A DNA stretch of 64,000 bases, from contig JAJXYO010000026.1 in assembly GCA_021780495.1 (NCBI GenBank), forward strand, positions 62,001-126,000. The letters run 5' to 3'. Position 1 is the stretch's first letter, and each line of letters starts with the position of its first letter. Source of the DNA: Deltaproteobacteria bacterium. GTDB lineage: Bacteria > Desulfobacterota > Desulfuromonadia > Geobacterales > Pseudopelobacteraceae. Shown here piece by piece: positions 9,418 to 19,600 of the stretch. The notes beneath the pieces were generated by a model. It saw nothing but the letters and a program-made list of their open reading frames with translations, searched no databases and had not been told where the DNA came from. The position numbers were made by a program, and so were the translations under genes.

Positions 9418-10248
9418 TTACGGTACGGTAACCGTAGTGGCATTAAGAACGACAGCTGTCTGAGCCAGCAGCCTGCCGTCGATAGTTGCCTTGTTGCCGA
9501 ATGTGATAGCTGTCTTGCCCAGAATAATTCCCTTGAACTGTGTGCTTGCGCCAATGTTAGTGGCGCCGGAAACCTGCCAGAAGACGTTTTTGGCCAGTGC
9601 GCCACCGCTCAGGATAACATTTTTTGCAGCTGCCATGTCGAGAGTCCCCGCTATCTGAAAGACCCAGACATCAGTTGCTGTGCCGTTTAGCGTAAGATCT
9701 GTTGGTATGGTAACAGCGGTATTCCAGGTATAGACGCCAGGGGTAAGGGTTTGGTCAGTGACAGTACCGCCTCCGAGATTCAGGAAGGGACCAACTCCTG
9801 CCGTCTTTGCAGCTGCGGCAGTATATGCGGTTTCCATGTCGGAGACGGCCGTGGTGAGATCCACTTTGGTAGTCCCGCCCACGTTGTCGGACGCGTATAC
9901 GTTCCCAAGAACGACCTGGGCGGAGGTCGCATATGTATCTGTTGCATCATATGTCTCAGACCAATTGGTTAACCCCACCCTGGCGATTGGACTTACTCCT
10001 ACATTTCCGGTCACTACAGAAGTTGGAACAGTAGAAACGCCCGTTTTTGCCAGAATAGCATAATTGCCTGCTGTACCAAGTGGCACGGCGGCCGCTTCGG
10101 TGCTGACCGATCCCTTCGTTGCTGCGCTTGAACTGGCGGCACTTACCCCTGCGCTTGAGCTTCCGCCTCCATCACTTCCACACCCTGTCAAAGAAACAGC
10201 CAGTAAAAACCCCATCAACCACGTTTTGGTAAGTAATCCTTTTCCCAT
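9418..10248 (-). CDS. Ice-binding-like (DUF3494) lipoprotein
   Basis: A 276-residue secreted lipoprotein. After the signal (WLMGFLLAVSLTGC) the Cys of the lipobox is followed by a Ser/Gly/Ala-rich linker. From about residue 75 the sequence follows the DUF3494 beta-helix pattern: LGTAGNYAILAKTGVSTVP, TDVWVFQIAGTL, FWQVSGATNIGASTQFKGII and GRLLAQTAVVLNATTV. This fold binds ice in some bacteria; in non-polar anaerobes it may instead be an adhesin or matrix protein. ATG at 10248 is preferred over the longer frame because AGGAG sits 6 bases ahead of it. It diverges from the giant-protein operon, and the 521-base gap may hold promoters for both. Confidence 0.85.
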   Translation of the reverse strand: MGKGLLTKTWLMGFLLAVSLTGCGSDGGGSSSAGVSAASSSAATKGSVSTEAAAVPLGTAGNYAILAKTGVSTVPTSVVTGNVGVSPIARVGLTNWSETYDATDTYATSAQVVLGNVYASDNVGGTTKVDLTTAVSDMETAYTAAAAKTAGVGPFLNLGGGTVTDQTLTPGVYTWNTAVTIPTDLTLNGTATDVWVFQIAGTLDMAAAKNVILSGGALAKNVFWQVSGATNIGASTQFKGIILGKTAITFGNKATIDGRLLAQTAVVLNATTVTVP

Positions 10249-10604
10249 GATGTAACTCCTCGTTTTAGTTGCTGCAAACCTGTTGGTCTGTCTCAAAGGG
10301 TGTTACATCTATCGCGCCAAGGAAGGAGAGCGGATCCAATGGACTTAAGGCCCTGATAGTGCAGGTTAAAAATCCAATAAGCTGCCCGGGCAATGGAAAA
10401 ACTGCAGATAACGGCCGTCGCATCTGGTGAAACTGTCAAAAGCTGAGGCAATAGGTTGAGGCCACCATATTGTACTGATAATGATCGCCGCCACATTTTC
10501 AAGTTGCTGGCCAACTTCAGTTGACTAGAGCAACGACGTCACAAGAGGAAGCAACCGACACATTTCACTCCCTCGCTTAACATTACCGTAAATTATTCTT
10601 TGTT

Positions 10605-10627
10605 TATTGTCGGATAACCTGACAATA
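10605..10627. promoter_or_regulatory. Inverted repeat, candidate activator site for a sigma-54 promoter
   Basis: TATTGTC (10605-10611) and GACAATA (10621-10627) are perfect inverted copies separated by 9 bases. The centre is about 97 bases upstream of the predicted sigma-54 start, the normal position for an enhancer-binding protein. The cognate protein is unknown; exosortase loci are known to use a PrsK/PrsR two-component system with sigma-54. Confidence 0.5.
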
Positions 10628-10685
10628 CCGGCCTTGATTTAATGGATTATTGTAGTAAGTACCCGATAAAACAGTCTGTTATGCC

Positions 10686-10702
10686 TTGGCATGTGTGATG
10701 CT
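10686..10702 (+). promoter_or_regulatory. Sigma-54 (-24/-12) promoter
   Basis: TTGGCATG-TGTG-ATGCT fits the consensus TTGGCACG-N4-TTGCT, with GG (10688-10689) and GC (10700-10701) exactly 10 bases apart. A start near 10714 would give a leader of about 56 bases to ATG 10770. Confidence 0.7.
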
Positions 10703-10769
10703 AACATATAGTTGAATATGCCCGCACATTCACGGGAATTGAACTATAGATCAACCGGGAGGCGCTCTT

Positions 10770-13700
10770 ATGTACGGTACTTACGCTAAAGGCTTGCTGG
10801 CCATGTTGACAACTGTATCAGTCCTGCTGGGTCTTTCCTGTGCGGCGCCGTGCGCGGCGTCGGTATTCACGATCTGGCCTGCTTCGTCGGTGCCCGCGGT
10901 GATCGACACCGGGCCGGACAGCGCGGTGGAACTGGGTGTGAAGTTCCGCTCCGATGTCAGCGGCACTGTCACCGGCGTCCGCTTTTACAAGGCCGGCACC
11001 AATACCGGCACCCATACCGGCACCCTGTGGACGAATAGCGGGACGCTCCTGGCAACCGCCACCTTCAGCGGTGAGAGTGCTTCCGGCTGGCAGCAAGTCG
11101 ATTTCCCTGCACCGGTAACCATTGCTGCCAACACGATCTATGTCGTTTCCTACCACACCAACACCGGTCACTACAGCGACAACCTGAGCTACTTTGCGGC
11201 TGCCGGCGTGGACAACCCGCCGTTGCACGCCCTGGCCGACGGGGTGGCGGGCTATAACGGGGTGTTTGTCTACGGCTCCGGCAGCAGCTTCCCCAGTCAA
11301 GGCTGGAAGAGCTCGAACTACTGGGTGGATGTGGTCTTCAGTGCGACGATAGCAGCCGACACAACGCCACCTGTGGTGAGCGACTTTAGCGTGCCGGCTG
11401 TTTCAGCCACCCTGACCGTGCCGATAGTGTCCTTCATCGCAACAGACGACATCGCCGTTAGCGGGTATCTGGTAAACGAATCAGCCACCGCCCCGTTGCC
11501 GTCCGACAGCGGCTGGTCGGCTTCTATTCCCGTTTCCTATACCTGTGGATCGGCAGGGAGCAAGACGCTGTATGCCTGGGCCAGGGATGCGGCCGGGAAT
11601 GTGTCGGCCGGCAAGAGTGCCACGGTTGATGTCTCGTCCAGCTCTGCAGGCCCGGAGCCGGCCGGATGGTATGCGGGTGACATGCATGTGCACAGGAGTT
11701 GCGGAGCTGCTCCGGAGTCGATCGCGTCGGTCTGTCAGAGAATGGCCCCCCAGAGGTTGTCGGTGATCTCGCTTTTGGCGGACATGGGTAATGGCGAGGT
11801 CCAGGACCCGGTGCTGGACCTGCCGCGGGTAAACGGCCTGAACGACCCGGTTTCGACAACCGGCCAGATCGTTCACTGGGATACTGAGTGGCATTGGGAT
11901 GCCATCTATACACAGTACCCACACCAGGCACTTGGCGGACATGTGGTGGCGCTCGGCCTTTCCGAGGCACACCAGATATGGGAAGAGTACACCTATCCGA
12001 TCTTCCAGTGGGCACACAGTCAGAACGGTATCGCCGGGTTTGTGCATATGCAGTACCTGGATGACAACATCCCGCAAACCCTGACCTGCTGCACGCCGAT
12101 AGAATATCCGGTGGAGGTGGCCCTGGGGGCGGCTGACTTTATTGAGGAGGATGTCAACGGCAGCGACAGCGCAATCAATGCCTACTACCGGCTGCTCAAC
12201 AGCGGTTTTCGACCCGGCTTTGCGGCCGGCACCGATTATCCCTGTAACAACGGTACGGAGCTGGGTTCCCTTCTGACCTATGTTCAGGTGGCGGGGGGGG
12301 ACATGACCTACCGCAACTGGATCGAGGGGATTGCCGCGGGTAGAACGGTCGTGTCGCGCAACGGCCATAACGAATTTCTGGATCTGAAGGTGAACACCAG
12401 TGCTGCGCCGGGTGATGAAATCAGGCTTGCCGCGGCCGGCAGCGTGCCGGTAACCATTATCTGGACGGCCAATGTTCCGCTGAGCGGAACCATCGAACTG
12501 GTGCAAAACGGGGTGGTCGTGGCCAGCCGTACGGCCTCGGCCGCAGCCGGGACGCCTGCCGTTCTGAATGCAACGGTGGCGTTTACGCAAAGCGGTTGGC
12601 TGGCTGCACGGAGGATGGATGCCAATGGCCACCAGTCACACACCGGCGCTGTGTTTGTCCTGGTAAATAATGCCCCGATCCGGGTCAGTGTCTCGGATGC
12701 GGAGTTCTATGTGCAATGGATGGATAACCTGCTGACCAAGACCGCTCCGGGCGGGGTCTGGAGTTCGTTCTTCATAAACAGCGGCGATGCGGCCCGGGCA
12801 CGCTACCAGGCCGCCAAGGCCGTTTTCCAGCAGATCGCTCTGGATGCTGCCGCTGCAGTACCGCCCACGCTGACAGGTTATACCCTGTGGCCCGCCACTA
12901 CAGTGCCCGGGCTGGCCGACGCCGGACCTGACAGCGCGGTGGAGCTGGGGCTCCGGTTCCGCGCCGACAGCAACGGCTATGTGAACGGGATCCGTTTCTA
13001 CAAGGCCGTCAGCAACAGCGGAACCCATGTGGGCAACCTGTGGACCGACAGCGGCACACTGCTGGCCACGGCGACCTTCACCAGCGAGAGCGCTTCCGGC
13101 TGGCAGGAGGTGGATTTTGCCACACCGGTGGCCATCACTGCCAACACGGTCTATGTTGTGTCCTACCATACCAATACGGGCCATTACAGTGATGACCTGT
13201 ATTTCTTTCAGGCCAAGGGCGTGGATGCCGCACCGCTGCACGCCCTGCCCAATGACATCTCCGGTTACAACGGTGTCTATGCCTACGGCACCGCCAGCAG
13301 ATTCCCGAATCTGAGCTGGAACAGCTCCAACTACTGGGTAGACGTGGTGTTCAGCCCGTCCGCGACAGCTGACACCACCGCACCGGCTGTTACCGCTTTC
13401 AGCGTGCCGGCCACATCAGCGGCCATGTCCGTGCCGATTACAAGTTTCAGCGCCACGGACAACGTGGCGGTGACCGGCTATCTGGTCAATGAATCTGCCA
13501 CCGCCCCTTCGGCGGGTGCCGCCGGGTGGTCGGCCAGCCCAACAACCTCCTACAGCTTCACCACGACCGGCACAAAGATCCTGTATGCCTGGGCCAAGGA
13601 CGCCGCCGGCAATGTGTCGCCAGGGATCAGCGCCACGGTTTCACTCCCTTCAGACTTCCCGATCCTGCTGGTCTCGTCCGCAGCAAACCCCTTCAGCGGG

Positions 13701-16553
13701 TATTATGCCGAGATCCTCAGGGCCGAAGGATTTAACGCCTTTGCCGAAACGGACATCTCGTTATTGTCGGCTTCGCAGCTGGCAGCCCACGATGTCGTCA
13801 TACTCGGCGGCATTGCGCTGGATTCCCAGCAGGTGGCACTGCTCAGTGACTGGGTCAACGCCGGCGGTAAGCTGATTGCAATGCATCCGGACAAGAAACT
13901 CTCCGGGCTGCTCGGTTTAAGCGACCTGTACTCATCGATTTCGGATGCCTATCTGCTCGTCACGACCAGCTCCGGTCCCGGCGCCGGAATCGTTAACGAG
14001 ACCATTCAGTTTCATGGTCCGGCTGATATCTATGCGCTCAATGGTGCCACGAGCCTGGCGTCGCTCTACTCGGATACTGCCACGAATATCAACCATCCCG
14101 CCGTGTCGCTGAACAGTTTCGGGACGAATGGCGGACAGGCCGCGGCCTTTACCTATGATCTGGCTCGATCCATCGTCTATACCCGTCAGGGTAATCCGTC
14201 CTGGTCGGGGCAGGAGCGTGATGGATATGTGCCGATCCGTTCCGATGACCTGTATTACGGCAATGCACCCTTAGACCCGCACGCAGACTGGATCAATCTG
14301 GACAAGGCGGCCATTCCCCAGGCAGACGAACAGCAGCGTCTGCTGGCTAACCTGATCATCCGCATGAACCAGAACAGGAAACCCTTGCCCCGCTTCTGGT
14401 ACTTGCCGCGCAACCTGCCGGCTGTCATTGTCATGACCGGCGACGACCATGGTTACAACGGAACCGCCGGGCGCTTTGACTCCTATCTGGCCATCAGCCC
14501 TCAGAACTGTTCGGTGGATAACTGGGAATGCATCCGCGGCACTTCGTATCTCTACACCACGACCCCGCTCAGTAATGATCAGGCCCTGGCCTATAGCAAC
14601 AAGGGTTTCGAGGTGGGCATCCATATCAGCACCAACTGTGCCGACTGGACGCCGGCGACGCTGGAATCGTTCTATGCAAGCCAGCTCAGCGCCTGGCGGG
14701 CAAAATACACGAGTCTGCCTGCCCCGACCACGCACAGGACGCACTGTATCGTCTGGAGCGACTATGCCACTCAGCCCCAGGTAGAACTGGCCCACGGGAT
14801 CCGCCTTGATACAAACTATTATTACTATCCAGGGGTCTGGATCGCTGATCGTCCCGGCTTTTTTACCGGTTCCGGCATACCGATGCGCTTTGCCGATTCC
14901 AGTGGCCGGCTGATCGATGTGTATCAGGCCGCTACCCAGATGACGGACGAGTCCGGTCAGACTTTCCCGTATACGGTCGATGCCCTGCTTGATAATGCCA
15001 TTGGGCCGCGAGGATACTATGGGGCCTTTGTCGCAAACATGCACACGGATACCAGCATCTCAAGCGGAAGTGACGCCATTGTGAATTCTGCCCGTGCCCG
15101 GGGTATCCCGGTCATTACGGCCCGCCAGCTTTTGAAATGGCTGGACGGCCGGAATAGCTCAACCTTCGGTTCGCTGGCATGGGACGGTACTACGCTCGGC
15201 TTTACGATGACGGTCGGGCAGGGGGCCAATGGATTGGTGGCCATGGTGCCGGTGGTAGAGGGGCACTTCGTGACGAACGTTACCTGTAACGGCTCCCCGC
15301 AGGCCTTTGATACAGTCAAGATAAAGGGCATCCCGTATGCGCGTTTTACTGCGCTCAACGGCGCTTGCCAGGTTAGCTACGCTTCCGACGTCACGCCGCC
15401 GGAAATCAGCACCGTTGCTCCCCTGCAGGGCGCAACCAACGTCAGTACCCTGCCCCAGATCAGCGCCGTTTTCAATGAACTGCTTGATCCGGGCAGTGTC
15501 ACCAGCGCTACCTTTGAGGTGCGTAACCCGGCCAGCGTCCTCGTGCCGGCAACTGTTGCCTACGACGCGACAGCACAAAAGGCGACGCTCGAACCTGCCG
15601 CTTCGCTGGCCAGTTCTACCAATTATACCGTCACCATCAAGGGGGGTACGAATGGTGTGAAAGATCTGGCCGGTAATCCGCTCGCGAGCGATTTCAGCTG
15701 GACGTTCGGCACCACGGCCACCTCAAATGCGAGCTACTCGATCTGGCCGGCTGCTACGGTACCGCGATTGGTGGATTCAGGTCCGGACAATGCGGTGGAA
15801 CTGGGGATGAAGTTTCGTGCGGATGTCAGCGGCTATGTCACGGGCATCCGTTTCTACAAGGCAAGTACCAATAGCGGTCTCCATGTCGGCAATCTCTGGA
15901 CAGACAACGGTACCCTCCTGGCCACGGCTCCATTTACCGGCGAGAGCGCTTCCGGCTGGCAGCAGGTGCTCTTCCCGGCAGCGGTTCCGATCAGCGCCAA
16001 TACGGATTACGTGGTTTCCTATCATACCAGTGCCGGTCATTACAGTGATGATTATTATTACTTCAATAACAGCGGGGTTGACAGTCCACCGCTGCACGCC
16101 CCGGCCAATGGCGTATCCGGTTACAACGGTGTCTATGCCTACGGCTCTACCAGCCGCTTCCCGAATCTGGGGTGGAACAGTTCCAACTACTGGGTGGATG
16201 TGGTGTTTCGCGCCAGCCCGGCTCCACTGCTGACATCCCTCACGGTGACACCTGCTAACCAGAGGATCGCGATCGGCACCGTTCAACAGTTTACCGCCAC
16301 CGGGATCTACAGCGACGGCAGCACCCAGAACCTGACCAGCCAGGTGACCTGGAATTCCTCTGACACGGGCGTGGCCACGATCACCGGCACAGGCCTGGTG
16401 ACAGCTTCCACGACCGGCGTTGCTGCGGTATCGGCGACCTTGAACGGTATCAGCGGTAGCACCAATCTGACGGTGACGGACCAGATCGGCTTTGTGCCCC
16501 ACGACAGATTCTGTGCCTTTGATACAAGCGTGACAATGGATATTCAGTTGTGA
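10770..16553 (+). CDS. Giant secreted multidomain protein: DUF4082 x3, PHP-like, amidotransferase-like, deacetylase-like
   Basis: A 1927-residue protein with a signal peptide (about 1-29). Order: DUF4082 module 30-192; Ig-like 197-290; PHP/CehA-like metal-hydrolase domain about 300-640 (GDMHVHRSC, H306 and H308); DUF4082 704-864; Ig-like 868-960; amidotransferase/ThuA-like Rossmann domain 962-1200; NodB-like deacetylase domain 1206-1460 (MTGDDHG with D1225/D1226, HRTHCIVW); Ig-like 1541-1650; DUF4082 1655-1817; Big_2-like 1819-1904; short tail. It probably acts on or binds exported polysaccharide outside the cell; the combined activity is inferred. GGGAGG about 8 bases ahead of ATG fits. It leads an operon of three such genes. 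No PEP-CTERM ending is visible. Confidence 0.85.
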   Translation: MYGTYAKGLLAMLTTVSVLLGLSCAAPCAASVFTIWPASSVPAVIDTGPDSAVELGVKFRSDVSGTVTGVRFYKAGTNTGTHTGTLWTNSGTLLATATFSGESASGWQQVDFPAPVTIAANTIYVVSYHTNTGHYSDNLSYFAAAGVDNPPLHALADGVAGYNGVFVYGSGSSFPSQGWKSSNYWVDVVFSATIAADTTPPVVSDFSVPAVSATLTVPIVSFIATDDIAVSGYLVNESATAPLPSDSGWSASIPVSYTCGSAGSKTLYAWARDAAGNVSAGKSATVDVSSSSAGPEPAGWYAGDMHVHRSCGAAPESIASVCQRMAPQRLSVISLLADMGNGEVQDPVLDLPRVNGLNDPVSTTGQIVHWDTEWHWDAIYTQYPHQALGGHVVALGLSEAHQIWEEYTYPIFQWAHSQNGIAGFVHMQYLDDNIPQTLTCCTPIEYPVEVALGAADFIEEDVNGSDSAINAYYRLLNSGFRPGFAAGTDYPCNNGTELGSLLTYVQVAGGDMTYRNWIEGIAAGRTVVSRNGHNEFLDLKVNTSAAPGDEIRLAAAGSVPVTIIWTANVPLSGTIELVQNGVVVASRTASAAAGTPAVLNATVAFTQSGWLAARRMDANGHQSHTGAVFVLVNNAPIRVSVSDAEFYVQWMDNLLTKTAPGGVWSSFFINSGDAARARYQAAKAVFQQIALDAAAAVPPTLTGYTLWPATTVPGLADAGPDSAVELGLRFRADSNGYVNGIRFYKAVSNSGTHVGNLWTDSGTLLATATFTSESASGWQEVDFATPVAITANTVYVVSYHTNTGHYSDDLYFFQAKGVDAAPLHALPNDISGYNGVYAYGTASRFPNLSWNSSNYWVDVVFSPSATADTTAPAVTAFSVPATSAAMSVPITSFSATDNVAVTGYLVNESATAPSAGAAGWSASPTTSYSFTTTGTKILYAWAKDAAGNVSPGISATVSLPSDFPILLVSSAANPFSGYYAEILRAEGFNAFAETDISLLSASQLAAHDVVILGGIALDSQQVALLSDWVNAGGKLIAMHPDKKLSGLLGLSDLYSSISDAYLLVTTSSGPGAGIVNETIQFHGPADIYALNGATSLASLYSDTATNINHPAVSLNSFGTNGGQAAAFTYDLARSIVYTRQGNPSWSGQERDGYVPIRSDDLYYGNAPLDPHADWINLDKAAIPQADEQQRLLANLIIRMNQNRKPLPRFWYLPRNLPAVIVMTGDDHGYNGTAGRFDSYLAISPQNCSVDNWECIRGTSYLYTTTPLSNDQALAYSNKGFEVGIHISTNCADWTPATLESFYASQLSAWRAKYTSLPAPTTHRTHCIVWSDYATQPQVELAHGIRLDTNYYYYPGVWIADRPGFFTGSGIPMRFADSSGRLIDVYQAATQMTDESGQTFPYTVDALLDNAIGPRGYYGAFVANMHTDTSISSGSDAIVNSARARGIPVITARQLLKWLDGRNSSTFGSLAWDGTTLGFTMTVGQGANGLVAMVPVVEGHFVTNVTCNGSPQAFDTVKIKGIPYARFTALNGACQVSYASDVTPPEISTVAPLQGATNVSTLPQISAVFNELLDPGSVTSATFEVRNPASVLVPATVAYDATAQKATLEPAASLASSTNYTVTIKGGTNGVKDLAGNPLASDFSWTFGTTATSNASYSIWPAATVPRLVDSGPDNAVELGMKFRADVSGYVTGIRFYKASTNSGLHVGNLWTDNGTLLATAPFTGESASGWQQVLFPAAVPISANTDYVVSYHTSAGHYSDDYYYFNNSGVDSPPLHAPANGVSGYNGVYAYGSTSRFPNLGWNSSNYWVDVVFRASPAPLLTSLTVTPANQRIAIGTVQQFTATGIYSDGSTQNLTSQVTWNSSDTGVATITGTGLVTASTTGVAAVSATLNGISGSTNLTVTDQIGFVPHDRFCAFDTSVTMDIQL

Positions 16554-16607
16554 AAGAGGTGTTCGGAATGCCGGATCATATTCGACACGAGCAAGGAGGG
16601 AATACCC

Positions 16608-19600
16608 TTGAGAGCTCATTTCCTGATAACAACGGCATTATTCGTATTGTGGAGCGCAGTTGTAACTCCTCATGAAGCTGTCTGCGCCAGCGTCTGGACA
16701 GGAACTTCGATTCCGGGAATGGTAGATTCAGGTCCTGACAGTGCGGTGGAGCTGGGTCTCAAATTCCGTTCCGATGTCAGTGGCACGGTCACCGGTATCC
16801 GTTTCTACAAGGCCGTCACCAATACCGGAACCCATACCGGCACTCTCTGGAGCAGCAGCGGCACACGTCTGGCCACGGCCACTTTCAGCAATGAAACCGC
16901 CTCGGGGTGGCAGCAGGTGAACTTCGCCACCCCGGTGGTCATCAGCGCCAACACGATCTATGTTGCCTCCTACCATACCAACAGCGGGCATTACAGCGAC
17001 GATCAGAACTTCTTTACAGTCACGGGGGTGGACAACGCGCCGCTGCATGCCCTTGCTGACGGGGTATCGGGCGTCAACGGCGTGTATGTCTACGGCTCCG
17101 GAAACAGCTACCCCAGCCTGGGGTGGCGGAGCTCCAATTACTGGGTGGATGTGGTCTTCAGCGTAACCCCATCGTCCGATACGACCCCTCCGACCGTGAC
17201 CGCCTTTACCGTCCCGGCCGCAGCCTCGACACTCACCGTGGCGATCACGACCCTCACCGCCACGGACGACGTCGGGGTGACCGGCTACCTGGTCACTGAA
17301 TCGGCTGCAACTCCTTCGGCAACGGCCAGCGGATGGGCATCAGCCGTGCCGACCTCCTACACCTTCACCACTACCGGCACAAAGATCCTGTATGCCTGGG
17401 CCAGGGATGCGGCCGGCAATGTGTCGGCCGGCGTGAGCGATTCTGTTGCCATCACACTCAGTACCACCGATCCGATTCTGATCATCTCATCAGCTGCGAA
17501 CCCTTTCAGCAGTTACTATGCCGAGATCCTGCGAACGGAGGGCTTCAATGCATTTGACGTGGGTGATATAGCTTCGTTGTCGTCTGCTCAGCTTGCTGCC
17601 TATGACGTCGTAGTTCTCGGCGAGATGCCGCTGACCACATCCCAAGTCACGACTCTCAGTAACTGGGTCAACGCAGGAGGGCATCTGGTTGCCATGCGCC
17701 CGGACAAGAAACTGGCTCCTCTGCTCGGGTTGAGCGACCTCGGTTCAACAATCTCAAACGCCTATCTTCTCATAAACACGCAATCCGGCCCCGGAGCCGG
17801 TATCGTGGACCAGACGATTCAGTACCATGGTACGGCGGACCTCTACGCTCTTAACGGTGCTGCAATGGTTGCAGCACTCTACTTCACCTCCACGACAGGG
17901 ACCTCAAACCCGGCGGTCACACTGCGAACCGTCGGCACGTCGGGAGGACAGGCGGCCGCGTTTGCCTATGATCTGGCTCGGTCCGTCATCTACACACGGC
18001 AGGGAAATCCCGCCTGGTCGGGGCAGGAAAGAGACGGTCAGGTGCCGATCCGTTCCGATGACCTGTACTACGGCAACGCGAGCTACGACCCCGAGCCTGA
18101 CTGGGTCGATCTGGACAAGGTGGCCATACCTCAGGCCGATGAGCAGCAGCGCCTGCTGGCAAACCTCATCATCCAGATGAATATCGATAAAAAACCGCTG
18201 CCCCGTTTTGGGTACTTTCCCCGGAATCTGCCGGCGGTTGTGGTCATGACCGGTGACGATCATGGCATCGGAGGAACGGCCGGAAGATTTGACGAATACA
18301 GCTCCATGAGCCCTCCAGGCTGTTCCGTTGCGAACTGGGAATGCATCCGGAGCACGTCGTATATTTTTGCAAGCACGCCCCTCAGCAATGCACAGGCTTC
18401 AGCATACAACAACGCCGGTTTTGAGGTGGGACTCCACGTGACAACCGATTGCCTCGACTGGACCCCCGCAACGCTCCGATCATACTATTCGACCCAGCTC
18501 GGTGCATGGAGGCAGAAGTACACCAGCGTGCCCTCGCCGGTGACACATCGGACACATTGCATCGTCTGGAGCGACTACGCGACACAGCCGGCGGTTGAAC
18601 TGACTAACGGTATGCGGCTTGATACGTCCTACTACTACTGGCCGCCGGGCTGGGTTGCAAATGTGCCCGGGCTGTTTACCGGATCCGGAATGCCGATGCG
18701 GTATGCCGACACGAGTGGCACCATGATCGACGTCTATCAGGCTGCTACCCAGATGACCGACGAATCAGGCCAGTCTTACCCGTTCACGATCGATACCCTG
18801 CTCGATAATGCCATCGGGCCTGATGGCTACTACGGGGCCTTTGTGGCCAATATGCATACCGATACTGCTGCTTCGGCAGGCTCAGACGCAATCGTCAACT
18901 CCGCGCAGAGCCGCGGAATCCCGATTGTCTCAGCCCGGCAGATGTTGACCTGGCTGGATGGACGCAATGCGTCGACATTCGGAGCCCTGTCATGGAGCGG
19001 CTCCAACATGACTTTTACAATCACTGCCGGCCAGGGCGCCAATGGCCTGGTAGCCTTGCTCCCTTTGGCAAGCAACCAATCCGTGACACGCATCACGAAT
19101 AATGGCAGTTCCATACCGTTCAGCACGGCTGCGATCAAAGGCATCCGCTATGCGCGCTTCGCTGCTGCCACCGGTACCTATCTGGTCGCGTATTCCTCGT
19201 CAAACGATACGACACCGCCGACAGTAACCGCCTTTGCCGTTCCTACGGCCGCCACGACACTGACGGTGCCGATCAGCAGTTTCACGGCCACGGACAACGT
19301 TGCGGTGACCGGCTACCTGGTCAACGAATCAGCCACACCCCCTTCTGTCTCCGCAGCGGGATGGAGTACGACAGCCCCGACCTCTTACCGTTTCGCGACA
19401 GGGGGCAGCAAGACCCTCTACGCCTGGGCAAAGGACGCCAGCGGCAATGTGTCGGCCGGCAGGAGTGGCTCCATTACCATAACCATAAGCGCTCAGGGGC
19501 CATATACGATCTGGCCCGCCACGACCATTCCCGCGGTAGTGGATTCCGGTCCGGACAGTGCGGTGGAACTGGGCGTCAGATTCCGTTCGGATACCAATGG

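Noticed and set aside
11481-12632. A 383-codon minus-strand frame within the first giant gene
   Set aside because: It arises from the GC-rich third positions of the plus-strand gene. Its product is rich in Arg, His and Pro with no domain.
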